From Beroe ovata (taxonomy: Eukaryota > Ctenophora > Nuda > Beroida > Beroidae), in NCBI GenBank assembly GCA_946803715.1, contig CAMPET010000248.1, positions 40,971-78,007 of the forward strand: 37,037 nt of DNA. Reading direction: 5' to 3'. Shown here one piece after another: positions 24,726-36,440 of this stretch. The notes beneath the pieces were generated by a model. It worked only from the letters and a program-made list of their open reading frames with translations, did not search any database and was not told the DNA's origin. Both the position numbers and the translations under genes were made by a program. Position 1 is the stretch's first letter. Every line of letters begins with the position of its first letter.

Positions 24726-27700
24726 CTATCCGATGAAAAGGACCTCCTCCTTCCTCTTCTTATTGAGGACAGTTCCCGGTTTGTGCTGGGCCTCGGGATG
24801 CCGCTCCAACTCAGTGGGAACTGTACTCACCTGAGGGAGAATGGGGAGAATGAGGGGGAGAGTTATAGGGGAATGAGGGAGAAGAGTGAGAATATTGATG
24901 AAGGAGTGAGCACTGAGCATCATGACAACAGTTCTCACGGGCGACTTGTTGAGCATCTCCTTCAGTTCCCAGAACAGTGGGGAATCATCATTAGTCAGGA
25001 ATGTGATTGCAGTCCCCGACTTTCCAGCCCTTCCTGCGTGTAAAAATTCATATCACTCTAGAATTAAGCGAGATAAGATTCATATCACATTGAACATATC
25101 ACTCCAAACGTATATTTTCTCCCACCGAGATCGATTCCCTAAACGTATATTCTTTTCCCAACCTGTTCGGCCGATCCTATGGGTGTAATCCTCGATATTC
25201 TTGGCCATGTCGTAGTTGATCACGTGTGTCACGCCCTTCACATCAATGCCACGCCCAGCAACATCCGTAGCAACGAGGATATCTGACACGAGGCGGGGGA
25301 GTGATGTCACAGAGAAAGTAAAAAACATTATTTTCCCACACTCGCAATATTATCCCAAATATGGGACAATCACTCTCTCACCCACCTTTGCTCCCGTCCT
25401 TGAGACTAGCGAGGGCGATTTCTCGCTGTTCCTGCTTCTTGTCTCCGTGGAGAGTTACAGCACGGTACCCAAGTCGCTCGAGGGACTTTGCCAGCACGTC
25501 ACAACCTGCACAGAGGGGAGTGTGATAAGTGGAGGACTAAACAGGGATGAGATCAGAGGGAAGGCTAGCTCTTTTTTGTGTTGGATAACTGCAACAAGAA
25601 TGATTGAAGGAGAAACAAAGTAAGGATTCGTACCTTTCTTCATGTTAACAAAGACAATAATGGGCGCCTCCATTCCGCTGTCGAGAAGAGACAGTAACTT
25701 CTTCTTCTTACCCTCGTGTGACACCATGTGAATTACCTGAGTGAGACGGTAGAGTGTGAGACCGCGAAAAGACGGAGATAAAGAGACGGTCTGAGGAAAA
25801 ACCTCAGGTGCAAAGTTACACACGTCTGTGGAGAGACTTCTGTCTTATGTCACAAGTACCTGTTTAACTTTATCCACGGGTTTACCAGCAGACCCAATAT
25901 TCACAATGACGGGTCGCCGCATGTAACTCTTGGCCAGTTTCTCGATAGAGGGCGGCATTGTGGCTGTGAACATGACAGTTTGTCTGTATCTGTGAGAGAA
26001 GGAGGAGATTGCATGTTACCATGGTAACTGACAAACAAAGTCGCGTGCTATGAGGCAATTATTATAGAGAAATTTTCACAGATGGTTCGCAAATTCTACA
26101 CGTGACATAAATATACCAATAATCCAAGATATACAGCCAATGCAAATCGAGAAATCCCTTGACCCAAACGCAAGGAGCGTTGTGATACCAACACTAAATG
26201 ACGCTATGTTGATGCAATCACGTCATGTCGTCATCTGTAAGTGACATCACATCTACCTCTTTTTAGTGTAGAGATTCTTGGTCAACACTCTGTCATCCTC
26301 TGCGTCATCAGTGTCAGGCTTGATGTTCGACACGGGCAGGTAGGACAGAGCTTTCTGAACGTCAGCCTCGAATCCCATGTCGATCATGCGATCAGCCTCG
26401 TCTAGTACCACGTATGTGCATTGTTCCAAAACCAAGTACCTGTGGAATTGTACATACAGCAATGTTGCAGACAGTGGCTCAGGGAAGCGAGGTAGGGTCA
26501 AAATTCTACGGGCAATCGATTCAGCGCCCAAAAATACATGGGAATCGATGGTATTTGCATGAGAATTTGATAGAAAAATTCCTTCATATTTTTGAGTCGC
26601 AGGGTCGGATGAAAATGTAGTGAATGAACCCACACTTCGCTGCTTCGATTTTGAAGGCTTTTTATGGGCACTCAGCTGGCACTTATGGAGCTCATTTTGC
26701 ACCAATTCATCTCTCCTACTCTCATACTACTAGTAACCACCCTCATTACGATCATGCCATATTCATACTTGCCGTGAAACCACGCCGAAATCACGATTTC
26801 AATCCCCTGGGAAGCAATTCATGTAAAAACACGAAAATCAAGCGGACACACGGACACCAAAAAACCGGCAAAATTATTTTCGCAGTAAAGATACTAAGGA
26901 TGAGTGTTCCTGGCCTATTTTTTGGCGCAGAATTCGAATCTGATGTTGTTTTTGAGCTAGCTCCTCGGCAAATTGGCGTAAATTCAAATAAAGCCTCCGA
27001 TTGATACATCAACGTCACACAACGGATAGCGGCTCAGGGAAGCGAGATACGGTCAAAATTCTATCGGCAATCGATTCCGCGTCTAAAATTACATGGGAAT
27101 CGATGGTATTTGCATGAGAATTCGGTAGAAAAATTCCTTCGTATTTTTGAGTCGCAGGGTCGGATGAAAATGTAGTGAATGAACCCACACTTCGCTGCCT
27201 CGATTTTGAAGGCATAATATGGGCATTCAACTGGCACTTATGGTGCTCATTTTGCACCAATTCATCTCTCCTACTCTCATTCTACTAGTAACCACCCTCA
27301 TTACGATCATGCCATATTCATACTCGCCGTGAAACCACGCCGAAATCACGATTTCAAACCTGTGGGAAGCAATTCATGTAAAAACACTAAAATCAAGCGG
27401 ACACACGGACACCAAAAAACCGGCAAAATTATTTTCGCAGTAAAGATACTTAGGATGAGTGTTCCTGGCCTATTTTTTGACGTAGAATTCGAATCTGATG
27501 TTGTTTTTGAGCTAGCTCCTCGGCAAATTGGCGTTAATTAAAATCAATCCTCAGGTTGATACATCAACGTCACACAACAGATAGCGGCTCATATCAGAAA
27601 AGCGAGATACGATCAAAATTACATATGAATAGATGGTATTTCAATGAGAAGTGGATGAAAAATTATTGTCGAATTTCATGCATCTACCTGTTTTCGAGGA

Positions 27701-30700
27701 CATCCAGCAATCGGCCGGGGGTAGCTATGACAATCTCACATCCCCGTCTGAGATGAAATCCCTGCTCTTCTCGGGACAACTGTGAATAAGGAGAGAGAAC
27801 AACCATTAATTACCGTTAATTAGGAGAGAGCAACCGTTAATTACCGTTAATTAGGAGAGAGCAACCGTTATAGTTACAGTTTAGAGACCCCGATGNTCGA
27901 TTCAGCGTCCAAAAATACGTAGGAAAAGATGCTATTTAAATGAAAATTCGATAGAAAAATTTTTCACATTTCTGAGTCGGATGAAAATGTAGTGTGTCAC
28001 CGCCAAAATATTCATGGGAGTCGATGGTATTTCAATGAGAAGCGGATGAAAAATTATTGTCGAATTTCAGATATCTACCTGTTTTCGAGGACATCCAGCA
28101 ATCGGCCGGGGGTAGCTATGACAATCTCACATCCCCGTCTGAGATGAAATCCCTGCTCTTCTCGGGATAACTATGAATAAGGAGAAAGCAACCGTTAATT
28201 ACCGTTAATTAGGAGAGAGTAGCCGTTAATTACCGTTAATTAGGAGAGAGTAACCGTTATAGTTACAGTTTAGAGACCCCGATGATAATTGAACCCCCCC
28301 TTGATATTATAATCCCACCCCTCATGATCCTACGCACCCCTCCAATAACGGCCACGGTCCTGATCCCCAACTTGTCCGCGAATATCTTGGTATCTGCCTC
28401 GATCTGCTGCGCCAGTTCACGAGTTGGAGCCATGATCACAGCATAGGGACCCATATCAATATCAGATTCCCGCTCCAACTGCGGAAGAGAGAGAGATGTT
28501 ATATTCTCTTGTGGTAAGGGAAAACCAAGAGGATGGGATGGCCATGATTACTTCAGTTTGTCATGTCATGGTTTTGTTTATTTGATTTGATAGTCACAAA
28601 ATATATAGATGGGACAAAGTTCCAGTTCCACCGCGCACTATTCCCTCACCTTGGGCAGTTTCTGTATCCACGTCAGTAGGGGAATGAGGAACGCCACTGT
28701 TTTACCGGATCCTGTCTCCGCAACCCCTATGATGTCTCGATTCTGTAGTCCGATTGGGAGCGCCATCCGCTGGATGGGCGTCGGGTGCTGCGCAGAGTGA
28801 TTGGTAGCAAACAACGGATAATATCAGAAATAGATAACTCGCGAGACTTTGGAACGATCAAAATCTCGGGAGTCATCTAGGGAGACTTAATTTTCATGGA
28901 AAAAGAATTCGGTGAACTTCGATGAGTTCATCAGTTTTTAGTTCCTGCGCTAACATCGCGTTACCATGGTTACTGACCTCGTAGTTACATTCCTTGATCA
29001 CGTGAAGTATGTCCTCCGTTATGCCAGCCTCGTGCCAGTACCGCAGTGGTTTCGGAATGTTGTTCCCCTTGGTCGTGATGTTGAAATCCTGCGAAGGGGA
29101 ATTGCCTGTACCGTTACTGCCCATCAGTTACAGTTTTGTCCGAAAGTGCGGAAAAGAGGTATCGATAATATGTGACACACTTGTGACATCGTGTTGACTG
29201 ACCGATGAAACAACCATTGAGAAACGCTGAATCACATGATCCAACCTATGTGTCACCCCCCCCAAATGATAACTTTTGACCCTTCCCCCAATGACACCTC
29301 TCACTCTACCCCTTACCTCTCTGAAAATTCGCCAATCTCTCTCTGACATTTCCTCCAGGGGCTTATCACCCCAATGTCGCTCATCGAATCTCTGATCCCG
29401 TTCCTTTTTCTCAGCCATTTCCTCCCGTTCTCTGAAGTGTGATTTATAAAGGAGTAGTGGCAAACGGGAATATTATGATTTGAAAAGGGGAGGGGTTGGA
29501 TATGGAGTTGTAATGGTTCTCTAACTTGAATTTTGCGTGTTGTTCGTCAGTTCTCCGTTCATCCATCAGAGCCCCGTAAAACTTCAGCTGGTCTTTTTTC
29601 TGGTGCTGGGATAAGAGTCATGTTATCAGGTGTTAAGCCAGATCTTAACTTGGAAACTGATTATAGGAGCGACATGAAATTTTGACTGTCCGAGTTTCTA
29701 ATGCTCCTTGAGATATGGTAGGAGTTTCAAGTTAATCGGTCGATCCATTTGGGAACTATCCTCAAATGCTCACTCAAACTGACATGTTTTGGACGGATAA
29801 GGGGTTATGGCGGACCTTAACTTTGGAACCGATTATCGGATTGACGTGAAATTTTGGCTGTCCGAGTTTCTAATGGTCCTTGAGCTATGGTAGAAGTTTC
29901 AAGTCAATCGGTCGATCCGTTTGGGAGCTATCCTCAAATGCTCACTCAAACTGACATGTTTTGGGTCGATAAGGGGTTATGGCGGCCACTAACTCGGGAA
30001 CCGATCATCGGATTGACGTGAAATTTTGGTTGTCCGAGTTTCTAATGGTCCTTGAGCTATGGTAGAAGTTTCAAGTCAATCGGTCGATCCGTTTGGGAGC
30101 TATCCTCAAATGCTCACTCAAACTGACATGTTTTGGGTCGATAAGGGGTTATGGCGGCCACTAACTCGGGAACCGATCATCGGATTGACGTGAAATTTTG
30201 GTTGTCCGAGTTTCTAATGGTCCTTGAGCTATGGTAGAAGTTTCAAGTCAATCGGTCGATCCGTTTGGGAGCTATCCTCAAATGCTCACTCAAACTGACA
30301 TGTTTTGGGTCGATAAGGGGTTATGGCGGCCACTAACTCGGGAACCGATCATCGGATTGACGTGAAATTTTGGTTGTCCGAGTTTCTAATGGTCCTTGAG
30401 CTATGGTAGAAGTTTCAAGTCAATCGGTCGATCCGTTTGGGAGCTATCCTCAAATGCTCACTCAAACTGACATGTTTTGGGTCGATAAGGGGTTATGGCG
30501 GCCACTAACTCGGGAACCGATCATCGGATTGACGTGAAATTTTGGTTGTCCGAGTTTCTAATGGTCCTTGAGCTATGGTAGAAGTTTCAAGTCAATCGGT
30601 CGATCCGTTTGGGAGCTATCCTCAAATGCTCACTCAAACTGACATGTTTTGGGTCGATAAGGGGTTATGGCGGCCACTAACTCGGGAACCGATCATCGGA

Positions 30701-33700
30701 TTGACGTGAAATTTTGGTTGTCCGAGTTTCTAATGGTCCTTGAGCTATGGTGGAAGTTTCAAGTCAATCGGTCGATCCGTTTGGGAACTATCCTCAAATG
30801 CTCAAGCAAACTGACATGTTTTGGGCGGATAAGGGGTTATGGCGGCCCTTAACTTTGGAACCGATTATCGGATTGACGTGAAATTTTGGCTGCCCAAGTT
30901 CCTAATGGTGCTTGAGCTATGGTAGAAGCTTAAAGTTAATCAGCCAATCCGTTTGGGAACTATCCTCAAATGCTCAAGCAAACTGACATGTTTTGGGCGG
31001 ATAAGGGGTTATGGCGGCCCTAAACTTTGGAACAGATTATCGGATTGACGTGAAATTTTGGCTGTCCGAGTTTCTAATGGTCCTTGAGCTATGGTAGAAG
31101 TTTCAAGTCAATCGGTCAATCATTTTGGGAGCTATCCTCAAATGCTCACTCAGGCAAGAGCGACAGTCATCTCAACGATTGATTTTCCTGAATTCTACAA
31201 CCGCGCATGTGGCGCGCGTGGGACAATTCGTAGAGATACTCTGCTACCAATATTTCACATTCCCGCGCCCTACACATAACTTGAAATTTCTGATACTCTG
31301 TCCCATTCTGTGACATGGTATTGACACAATGTGACAACAAAGTGGTGTCAGAGCGAAAGTGGTGTCAAGACAACATTCACCTTGAGATCGATGCCTGCTC
31401 TTTGACCTCGGCCAAACAGCTGTATCTGATGTTTCTCCTTGTATATGGGATTGTAGTCCACTGAAGTATCATCAGTGGCGTCCCAGTCGAATACAAACTT
31501 TCTGTCATTGAGCCTCCTGACTCTTCTCCGCTTTTTCTTGATACCTTAGTGTGTGTAGCTGTATAACATGCTGTAACACTCACAGTTTATGCAGTCAGGG
31601 AACGGCAATGAATCGAGATTTCAACTGTTTCACGGACAGTCCGCAAATGTAACAGCAATAACGAGGATGTCATCAATTTTGGTAAATCACGAAGTACATC
31701 CATAAGTAGTAACTTCTAAAGCTAGATGACGTCACGTTGCTCAGTTCCAATAATTTGGTACTCACAGATCACCAGTACTCACTGATCGGGACTATAACTG
31801 CAGCTGCAGTGAAACTCAATACTCACTGAGATAATGCTCCTTGATACTCTCTAGCTGTTTAATCTCGTCCTTCTCTGCCAGTCTCTTCTCCACACTCTTG
31901 TCAGATTCCTCATCCCTCCGCCTTCGTCTACTCATCGTACTGTGGAGAAGATGTGGAGATGAGACAAATAGAGGAGAGTGAGGAAATGTAATAAGGGAGG
32001 GAGATGAGACAAATAGAGGAGAGTGGAGAAATGTAATAAGGGAGGGAGATGAGACAAATAGAGGAGAGTGGGGAAATGTAATAAGGGAGGGAGATGAGAC
32101 AAATAGAGGAGAGTGGAGGAATGTAATAAGGAAGGAAGGGGGTCTGTGGGAAGAAGAGAGGGAGGAAATGAGAACATCGTCTCAGATAATGACTCCAACT
32201 TTCTTACTTGATAGGAAGAACCATTCAACCAGAAAATGGGGAATTACCTGTCCTCCACAAGCTTATCGAAATTATCTCTCTTCTTACGTTCATCATCTGC
32301 TAGCTTTCTCTGCTCTTCAACCTGGAGTTCAGCTCGATGAGGAGTCGGTAGTCAAAGATCAGGTGTGGGAAATCCGCTCAATCGATGAAGAGAATGATTG
32401 AGATAGTGAGGGTAGTGAGGATATTGAGGATAGTGAGGATAAAAACCTGTTGTTTTCTCTTCTCCAGTGCTATTTTCGTCCTCTCCTCCTTGGTGAGGAA
32501 CTGTGGTTTTTTCAGAGCTTCTTCTTCAGCCTTCTTCTTTGCTAGAAGCTCCTCCAGTGACAGTGGCTGAGACGGGGAGAGTAGTGAGAAAATACAGGGT
32601 GTGCCAAAAAACGCAACAAAAGTAAAGGTTCATTACCCAGCTTCTGATCAGAGTTTCTGGATAAGATTATCACATTCTTAATTAACAGTGACAGTGGCTG
32701 AGACAGGAAAATAGATTTGATCGAATGATGAAAGTAGACAAAGTGCACACTACACGTCATATTGCACCAAACGTACAAATTCCATTTTTCACTTCTCATA
32801 CATATGAGATTCATTGTTCCTGAAGAGCAACATACTATCCGAGCAACAAACCAAGCAACATACGATCGGAATTCCGAGCGACAAACCTCTTTTTTCGGTT
32901 TCACTTCCTCCTCTTCACCTTCTTTCTCATTCCCACTTTCATCCTTCCTGGAGAAATGCCAAATGATGATCAAACAATCGAATATACGAAATACAATGAA
33001 ACAAAACAATACAATACAATACAATTCAATTCAATACAATACAATAAACAAGGAAACTAACAAAAACAGATTCCCACCTTTTATTTTCACCGTCTCTATC
33101 TCTTGGCGATCTTTCTCTCTGAAAAATAATGATTTAATACCTTCGTTTTCGATTCTTGTGATGAGCAAGCACTGTTCTTTTCCTACCTTTCTTTCACGAC
33201 TTCTGTCTCTACTCCTATCCCTCCGTCGGTCCTTCTTGTCAAGATCATTCCTGTAGTCTTTCTCTCTACTCCTTGCCCTGAGAAAGGATTATCATGCTTC
33301 TGATCATTGAGGTGAACATTTCACTTCTCAATCTATATTCCATAAAATTGAGCTACCTTTCCCTGCTTCTGTCCCTTTCATGGCTTCTGTCTCTGTTTCC
33401 TCTGCTTTCTTTGTGTCTGAGAAATATGATGTACATCACAACACTACGATTTCTCAAATGTTCAACATATATCTCAAATGTTTAACATACCATGTATCCA
33501 AAATAGGAATATAGAAAAAGCTCATTGATCATGATGCTACCACCATCAAATGTCACAATGACAGTTCAAAATAGTAAATGAAATACCTGTCTCTTTCTCT
33601 GCTTCGATTCCTTTCTCTTCCTTTCTCTACATCTTTACCATTTTGATCCCGTCCTCGTTCGAGAGACCTATCACGTTTCTTACTTCTTTCGTCCCTGCCC

Positions 33701-33702
33701 AT
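24726..33702 (-). CDS. DDX23: DDX23 / PRP28, U5 snRNP DEAD-box helicase (22 exons, one exon present twice)
   Basis: Spliceosomal helicase that exchanges U1 for U6 at the 5' splice site. Exons: 33587-33702, 33357-33416, 33187-33277, 33078-33118, 32887-32947, 32447-32566, 32248-32321, 31827-31939, 31381-31544, 29526-29605, 29317-29431, 28978-29088, 28650-28787, 28338-28478, then 28079-28170 or its copy 27688-27779, 26257-26439, 25860-25989, 25634-25736, 25386-25505, 25163-25282, 24939-25033, 24726-24830. Using one copy the CDS is about 790 aa (human 820) with every junction in phase. Order: Arg/Ser/Asp-rich RS-like region (1-150), [39 protein letters not shown] motif HPTPIQ (about 383), Walker A AETGSGKT (405), PTRELA (446), ATPGR (494), DEAD (519), TAT (575), [24 protein letters not shown]. 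All catalytic motifs are intact. Confidence 0.96.
26476..27640. repeat. 555-bp intronic tandem repeat, two full copies and a fragment
   Basis: Copy 1 starts at GGCTCAGGGAAGCGAG (26476), copy 2 at 27031, and a truncated copy at 27587. Copies 1 and 2 stay collinear over their whole length with few differences. The unit carries open frames on both strands, but none resembles a known protein and the frames drift. It sits in the DDX23 intron between the ATPGR-encoding and DEAD-encoding exons. A further fragment of the same unit follows the N at 27896. Confidence 0.88.
27632..28284. repeat. Direct duplication carrying DDX23 exon 15, split by an N gap
   Basis: 27632-27895 and 28023-28284 are near-identical. 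Each contains the 92-nt exon coding for [26 protein letters not shown] plus the same intron flanks, including CCGTTAATTA minirepeats. Copy 1 ends at GACCCCGATG exactly before N at 27896. The two exon copies differ by a synonymous TTG/TTA at the first codon. Confidence 0.9.
29637..31154. repeat. 172-bp satellite-like tandem array, about 9 copies, inside a DDX23 intron
   Basis: Unit starts at about 29637, 29809, 29981, 30153, 30325, 30497, 30669, 30841 and 31013, always 172 bp apart. The middle copies (29981 to about 30740) are almost identical, while the outer copies have many substitutions, the pattern expected from unequal exchange. The unit includes GGATTGACGTGAAATTTTGG and CTCAAATGCTCACTCAAACT. 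The array fills most of the 1.77-kb intron between DDX23 exons 9 and 10, the longest or second-longest intron of the gene. Confidence 0.95.
31950..32145. repeat. 45-bp minisatellite, four copies
   Basis: GAGATGAGACAAATAGAGGA-type units at 31961, 32006, 32051 and 32096 (period 45 bp) in the DDX23 intron between exons 7 and 8. On the coding strand this is a pyrimidine-rich array leading up to the exon 8 acceptor at 31940. The open frame through it is an artefact of the period being a multiple of three. Confidence 0.9.
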
Positions 33703-33866
33703 GCTATAGCTATGGGGTTTATATCAATGAAGAAATTAAGTACAACCAAGATGGAAGCTTCGCCTCCAGGAAGAGAATAATCAATAAGAATTGGCTGGTT
33801 AGAAAATTCCCAGTGACAGTGTTGAAAAACTTCAGAGATGATAAAACATTGGGAATTGAAATATTG

Positions 33867-34403
33867 TCACAAAGGTTTCTCAAATATTGAGAAATTTATT
33901 TCCAAAGCAAGGTCTTGAACAAAATCAGGAAAATATGTCTCAATATCAATGTCTCTGATATATTTGAATCCAAGTTTTGTGTACCAAGATCTTAAGCTTA
34001 ATTTCCAAGAATCTTCTTGAAATTTTGGATAAAGTAGCTCAAGCCTTACACACCTAGACTTATTTTCTTTGGCTGTATTGATTACAAACTGAACTAGTTG
34101 GGTCCCAAATCCCTGATTGCGTACTTCTGGGTCAATGACAAGCATGGATAACTCAGTCACATCCATACTCATTGATACAACAACACATCCAACTAATTTC
34201 TCTTTGATTTCAGCTACAAAGAGCTCTTTGCTATGAACATGAGCTTCAAACAGCTTATCATTCAGCCTTTTATGCCCATTGACCCAAATGTGCCCTTCAC
34301 ATTCTCCATAAACAGAGTTCACAAGATTTAAGACAGAGCATTTATCATGTGACAAAGCATTCCTTATGGATAAATCTATTCCAGGTTTCACCATGATGTA
34401 CAC
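33867..34403 (-). CDS. GNAT-family N-acetyltransferase, single exon
   Basis: A 178-aa protein (or 175 aa if Met4 is used). It has the GNAT core: beta-strand ELFVAEIKEKLVGCVVVSM (59-79), strand TELSMLVIDPEVR with the acetyl-CoA pyrophosphate loop R-N-Q-G-F-G (95-100, RxxGxG), helix TQLVQFVINTAKE, strand CVRLELLYP, and motif B RSWYTKLGFKYIRD (138-151). This predicts acetyl transfer from acetyl-CoA to an amine of a small molecule or protein; the substrate cannot be assigned. There is no signal peptide or membrane segment. Its stop lies only about 164 bp upstream of the DDX23 start on the same strand. It is intronless beside intron-rich genes, which could mean retroposition or lateral acquisition, but I did not recognise a specific bacterial relative. 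Confidence 0.85.
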   Translation of the reverse strand: MYIMVKPGIDLSIRNALSHDKCSVLNLVNSVYGECEGHIWVNGHKRLNDKLFEAHVHSKELFVAEIKEKLVGCVVVSMSMDVTELSMLVIDPEVRNQGFGTQLVQFVINTAKENKSRCVRLELLYPKFQEDSWKLSLRSWYTKLGFKYIRDIDIETYFPDFVQDLALEINFSIFEKPL

Positions 34404-34667
34404 AATGGCCTAGGATGTCACTGCAGATATTTCGTGAGATGTCTGTACTCTGTGTGCAACTACTCTGTAATGAAAGGAGCAACATAGATACTCAAAACTC
34501 AATTAAACTGAAAGTAATTTATCAGTCCAACATACTTTGAACAATATTATCATCAAAATATCAAATGCTCTTAACTAGTTATCTCCTCGTAAAGGTGCAA
34601 AATCATGGAAATGCTGCGCGCGTCGCCAAATTATCAACGATTCATAAAACAGAAATAATGTGCAATT

Positions 34668-34760
34668 CATGTGCACACGTTGCGCGCCCCTGTTGTACTC
34701 AGTGAACTGAAAAGTCGTAGACCACGGAGACGCGCAGCTCGCGTGGAGTATTTGGTCAGA
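34668..34760 (+). mobile_element. Solo arm of the foldback element
   Basis: Begins TGTGCACACGTTGCGCGCCC and continues with CTCAGTGAACTGAAAAGTCG, ACGCGCAG and GGAGTATTT in the same order as the right arm at 2767-2906, but lacks the internal duplication. No inverted partner is seen next to it. The GC-rich sequence to about 34830 may belong to the same insertion. Confidence 0.75.
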
Positions 34761-35420
34761 TCTTGCAACGCTGAAACAAAAAACGGGCTTGTGCGCGGCG
34801 CCGCGAGGCGTGAATACATCAGATCATATTATCATGACATACAGCTGCTAAAACACATGTTCAACATTATTAAATTATAAATGCTATGAATGATCACACA
34901 GCTCAGTCAGATCATGCAATGATTATAGCTGATCACGTCACGAGCGCGGCACGGTGGAGCGCTAATATCAACCACGCGCATCTAAAGGTGCCTGGTGCAG
35001 TGACCTCCCATGCCAAATGGCTATTGGCTGTCATTCACCATTACTTCATCTTAACCACAAGCTTTAGATATGGCAATCAGCGTTTATAGTCATGTTGGCT
35101 GCGGGCCTCCCGCCGCGCGCTTTCAGCTTTGAATCAGCGAGCCAATTGAAACCTCCGCAAGGATTTCAGGTGACTGCGCGCGTCCCCGAAGAAAATTGTC
35201 ATGTTTCATCTTCGTCTTCGAAATCGATTATGATAGAAGAGACAATAGACTATTAGAGACTGAACTGCAGAACAATTGCAAAGGTAAGGAGAGAAAATGC
35301 TGAATGAAGTTGGAGTACAACTCCTATTGGTTCAACCAAAACTTTCACACTTCAACATTCACACTTGGTATTTTGGCTTTTGCAACTACCTTCAACTGCT
35401 TTCACCGCCTAAACGTTTGT
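34761..35420. other. Intergenic region right of the GNAT gene
   Basis: No supported gene. Two short open frames here lack any recognisable content. It probably contains the promoter of the leftward GNAT gene and the 3' end of the gene to the right. Confidence 0.4.
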
Positions 35421-36440
35421 TTAACTTTGTGCTACCTGCCTCATTTCCATGGCAACATTAAAAATATAATTATTCATGGTCGGGAAACTTAAAATAAGAG
35501 TTCTACTCTGCACATCTTCAATCTTCTCGTCTTCTTGTCTATCTGACTGTGTGTGTGCAACTTCACTTTCTGCCAGCAGAGTGAATGATCACGCCACCTA
35601 TTCAAATCAACGTGGGAAAGGAGGGCTTCTGTTCAGAGTAGGGAATCCGTGGCTCCATTTCCTCCGAACCTTCATGGAAAGTGGAAAACATTACACTCCG
35701 CAAACAGCGCATATTACCATGGCAACCACTGATTATCACGAAAAGCCCATGTCTCACTTACCAAGCCACGTGGCCGGGAAGTCGTTATACGGCTCCTCCC
35801 CCGCCGCTATGCGCATCGCTGTTCCCAACGCCGCTGTGTTATTCCCCAACTCCTGACCTGAGCAATGTTACCATGGTAACCGATTGTCATGGCAATGCAG
35901 TGGTTTATGTCCACCGCGAACCTCTATCACGGTAAACGGTAATGGTTACCGGTCCTATATCTGAGAGTTCCAATATCTATAGTTAGATAGTTTACCAGCG
36001 CTTCATTTGCCCGCATCAAGAAATGGTTCGAAATTTTGTAGTAGTCGCAGGCAGGAATGACATTTACAGCGATTCACAACTATTTTACTACATCGGAGAG
36101 GGAGAATGTTTAGCGGATCGGTATCAAATGATACCGAGTATAGAACTCCGAGTTGTTTCCGAGAACCCATAGCAACTCTTCCCCGCATTGCGTTGCTATA
36201 GCAACCCTATCCCGCATTGCTATGGCAACTCTATCTCACCTGTGAAATGACTGGAGAATAGAGGGGCTGACTGGACAGAGGGGTTCATGATGCCCGGTCT
36301 GATGTGCCCGTTGACAAACGCGTGGTTCGAAACCGATGTCCTCATGAAGTCACCCGGGTGTATGCCAAGTCGGATCATGGAGTTGGGGGAGGGGCAGCCA
36401 GGGAAGGGAGGCGCTATCGGGGCACGGTCCATCATCCCAT
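35421..36440 (-). CDS. 3' part of an unrecognised gene (three phase-compatible exons)
   Basis: Exon 36240-36440 (acceptor TTTTCAG, donor GTGAGA) and exon 35762-35857 (acceptor GCTCAG, donor GTAAGT) are both phase 1 in and phase 1 out, so they join cleanly. They encode a Pro/Ser-rich segment (APIAPPFPGCPSPNS, LGIHPGDFMR, HAFVNGHIRPGI) and then ELGNNTAALGTAMRIAAGEE and YNDFPATWL. A possible last exon at 35421-35569 (acceptor GGCAG, same phase) adds an acidic tail (SDRQEDEKIEDVQ) and a stop. It must continue upstream, because the first exon starts in mid-codon and its own ATG reading would stop at once. I do not recognise the family. The Pro-rich, low-charge make-up fits a nuclear or scaffold protein, which is only a guess. 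Confidence 0.45.

Noticed and set aside
26624-27541. Possible transposon-encoded protein in the 555-bp repeat (frames of 70-126 codons)
   Set aside because: Frames break between copies and no transposase, integrase or reverse transcriptase motif is visible.
29637-31154. CRISPR-like array because of regular spacing
   Set aside because: The full 172-bp unit is repeated with no variable spacers, there are no cas genes, and the host is an animal genome.
31932-32228. 98-codon Leu/Pro/His-rich repeat protein on the minus strand
   Set aside because: It is the 45-bp minisatellite in a DDX23 intron, open only because 45 is a multiple of three.
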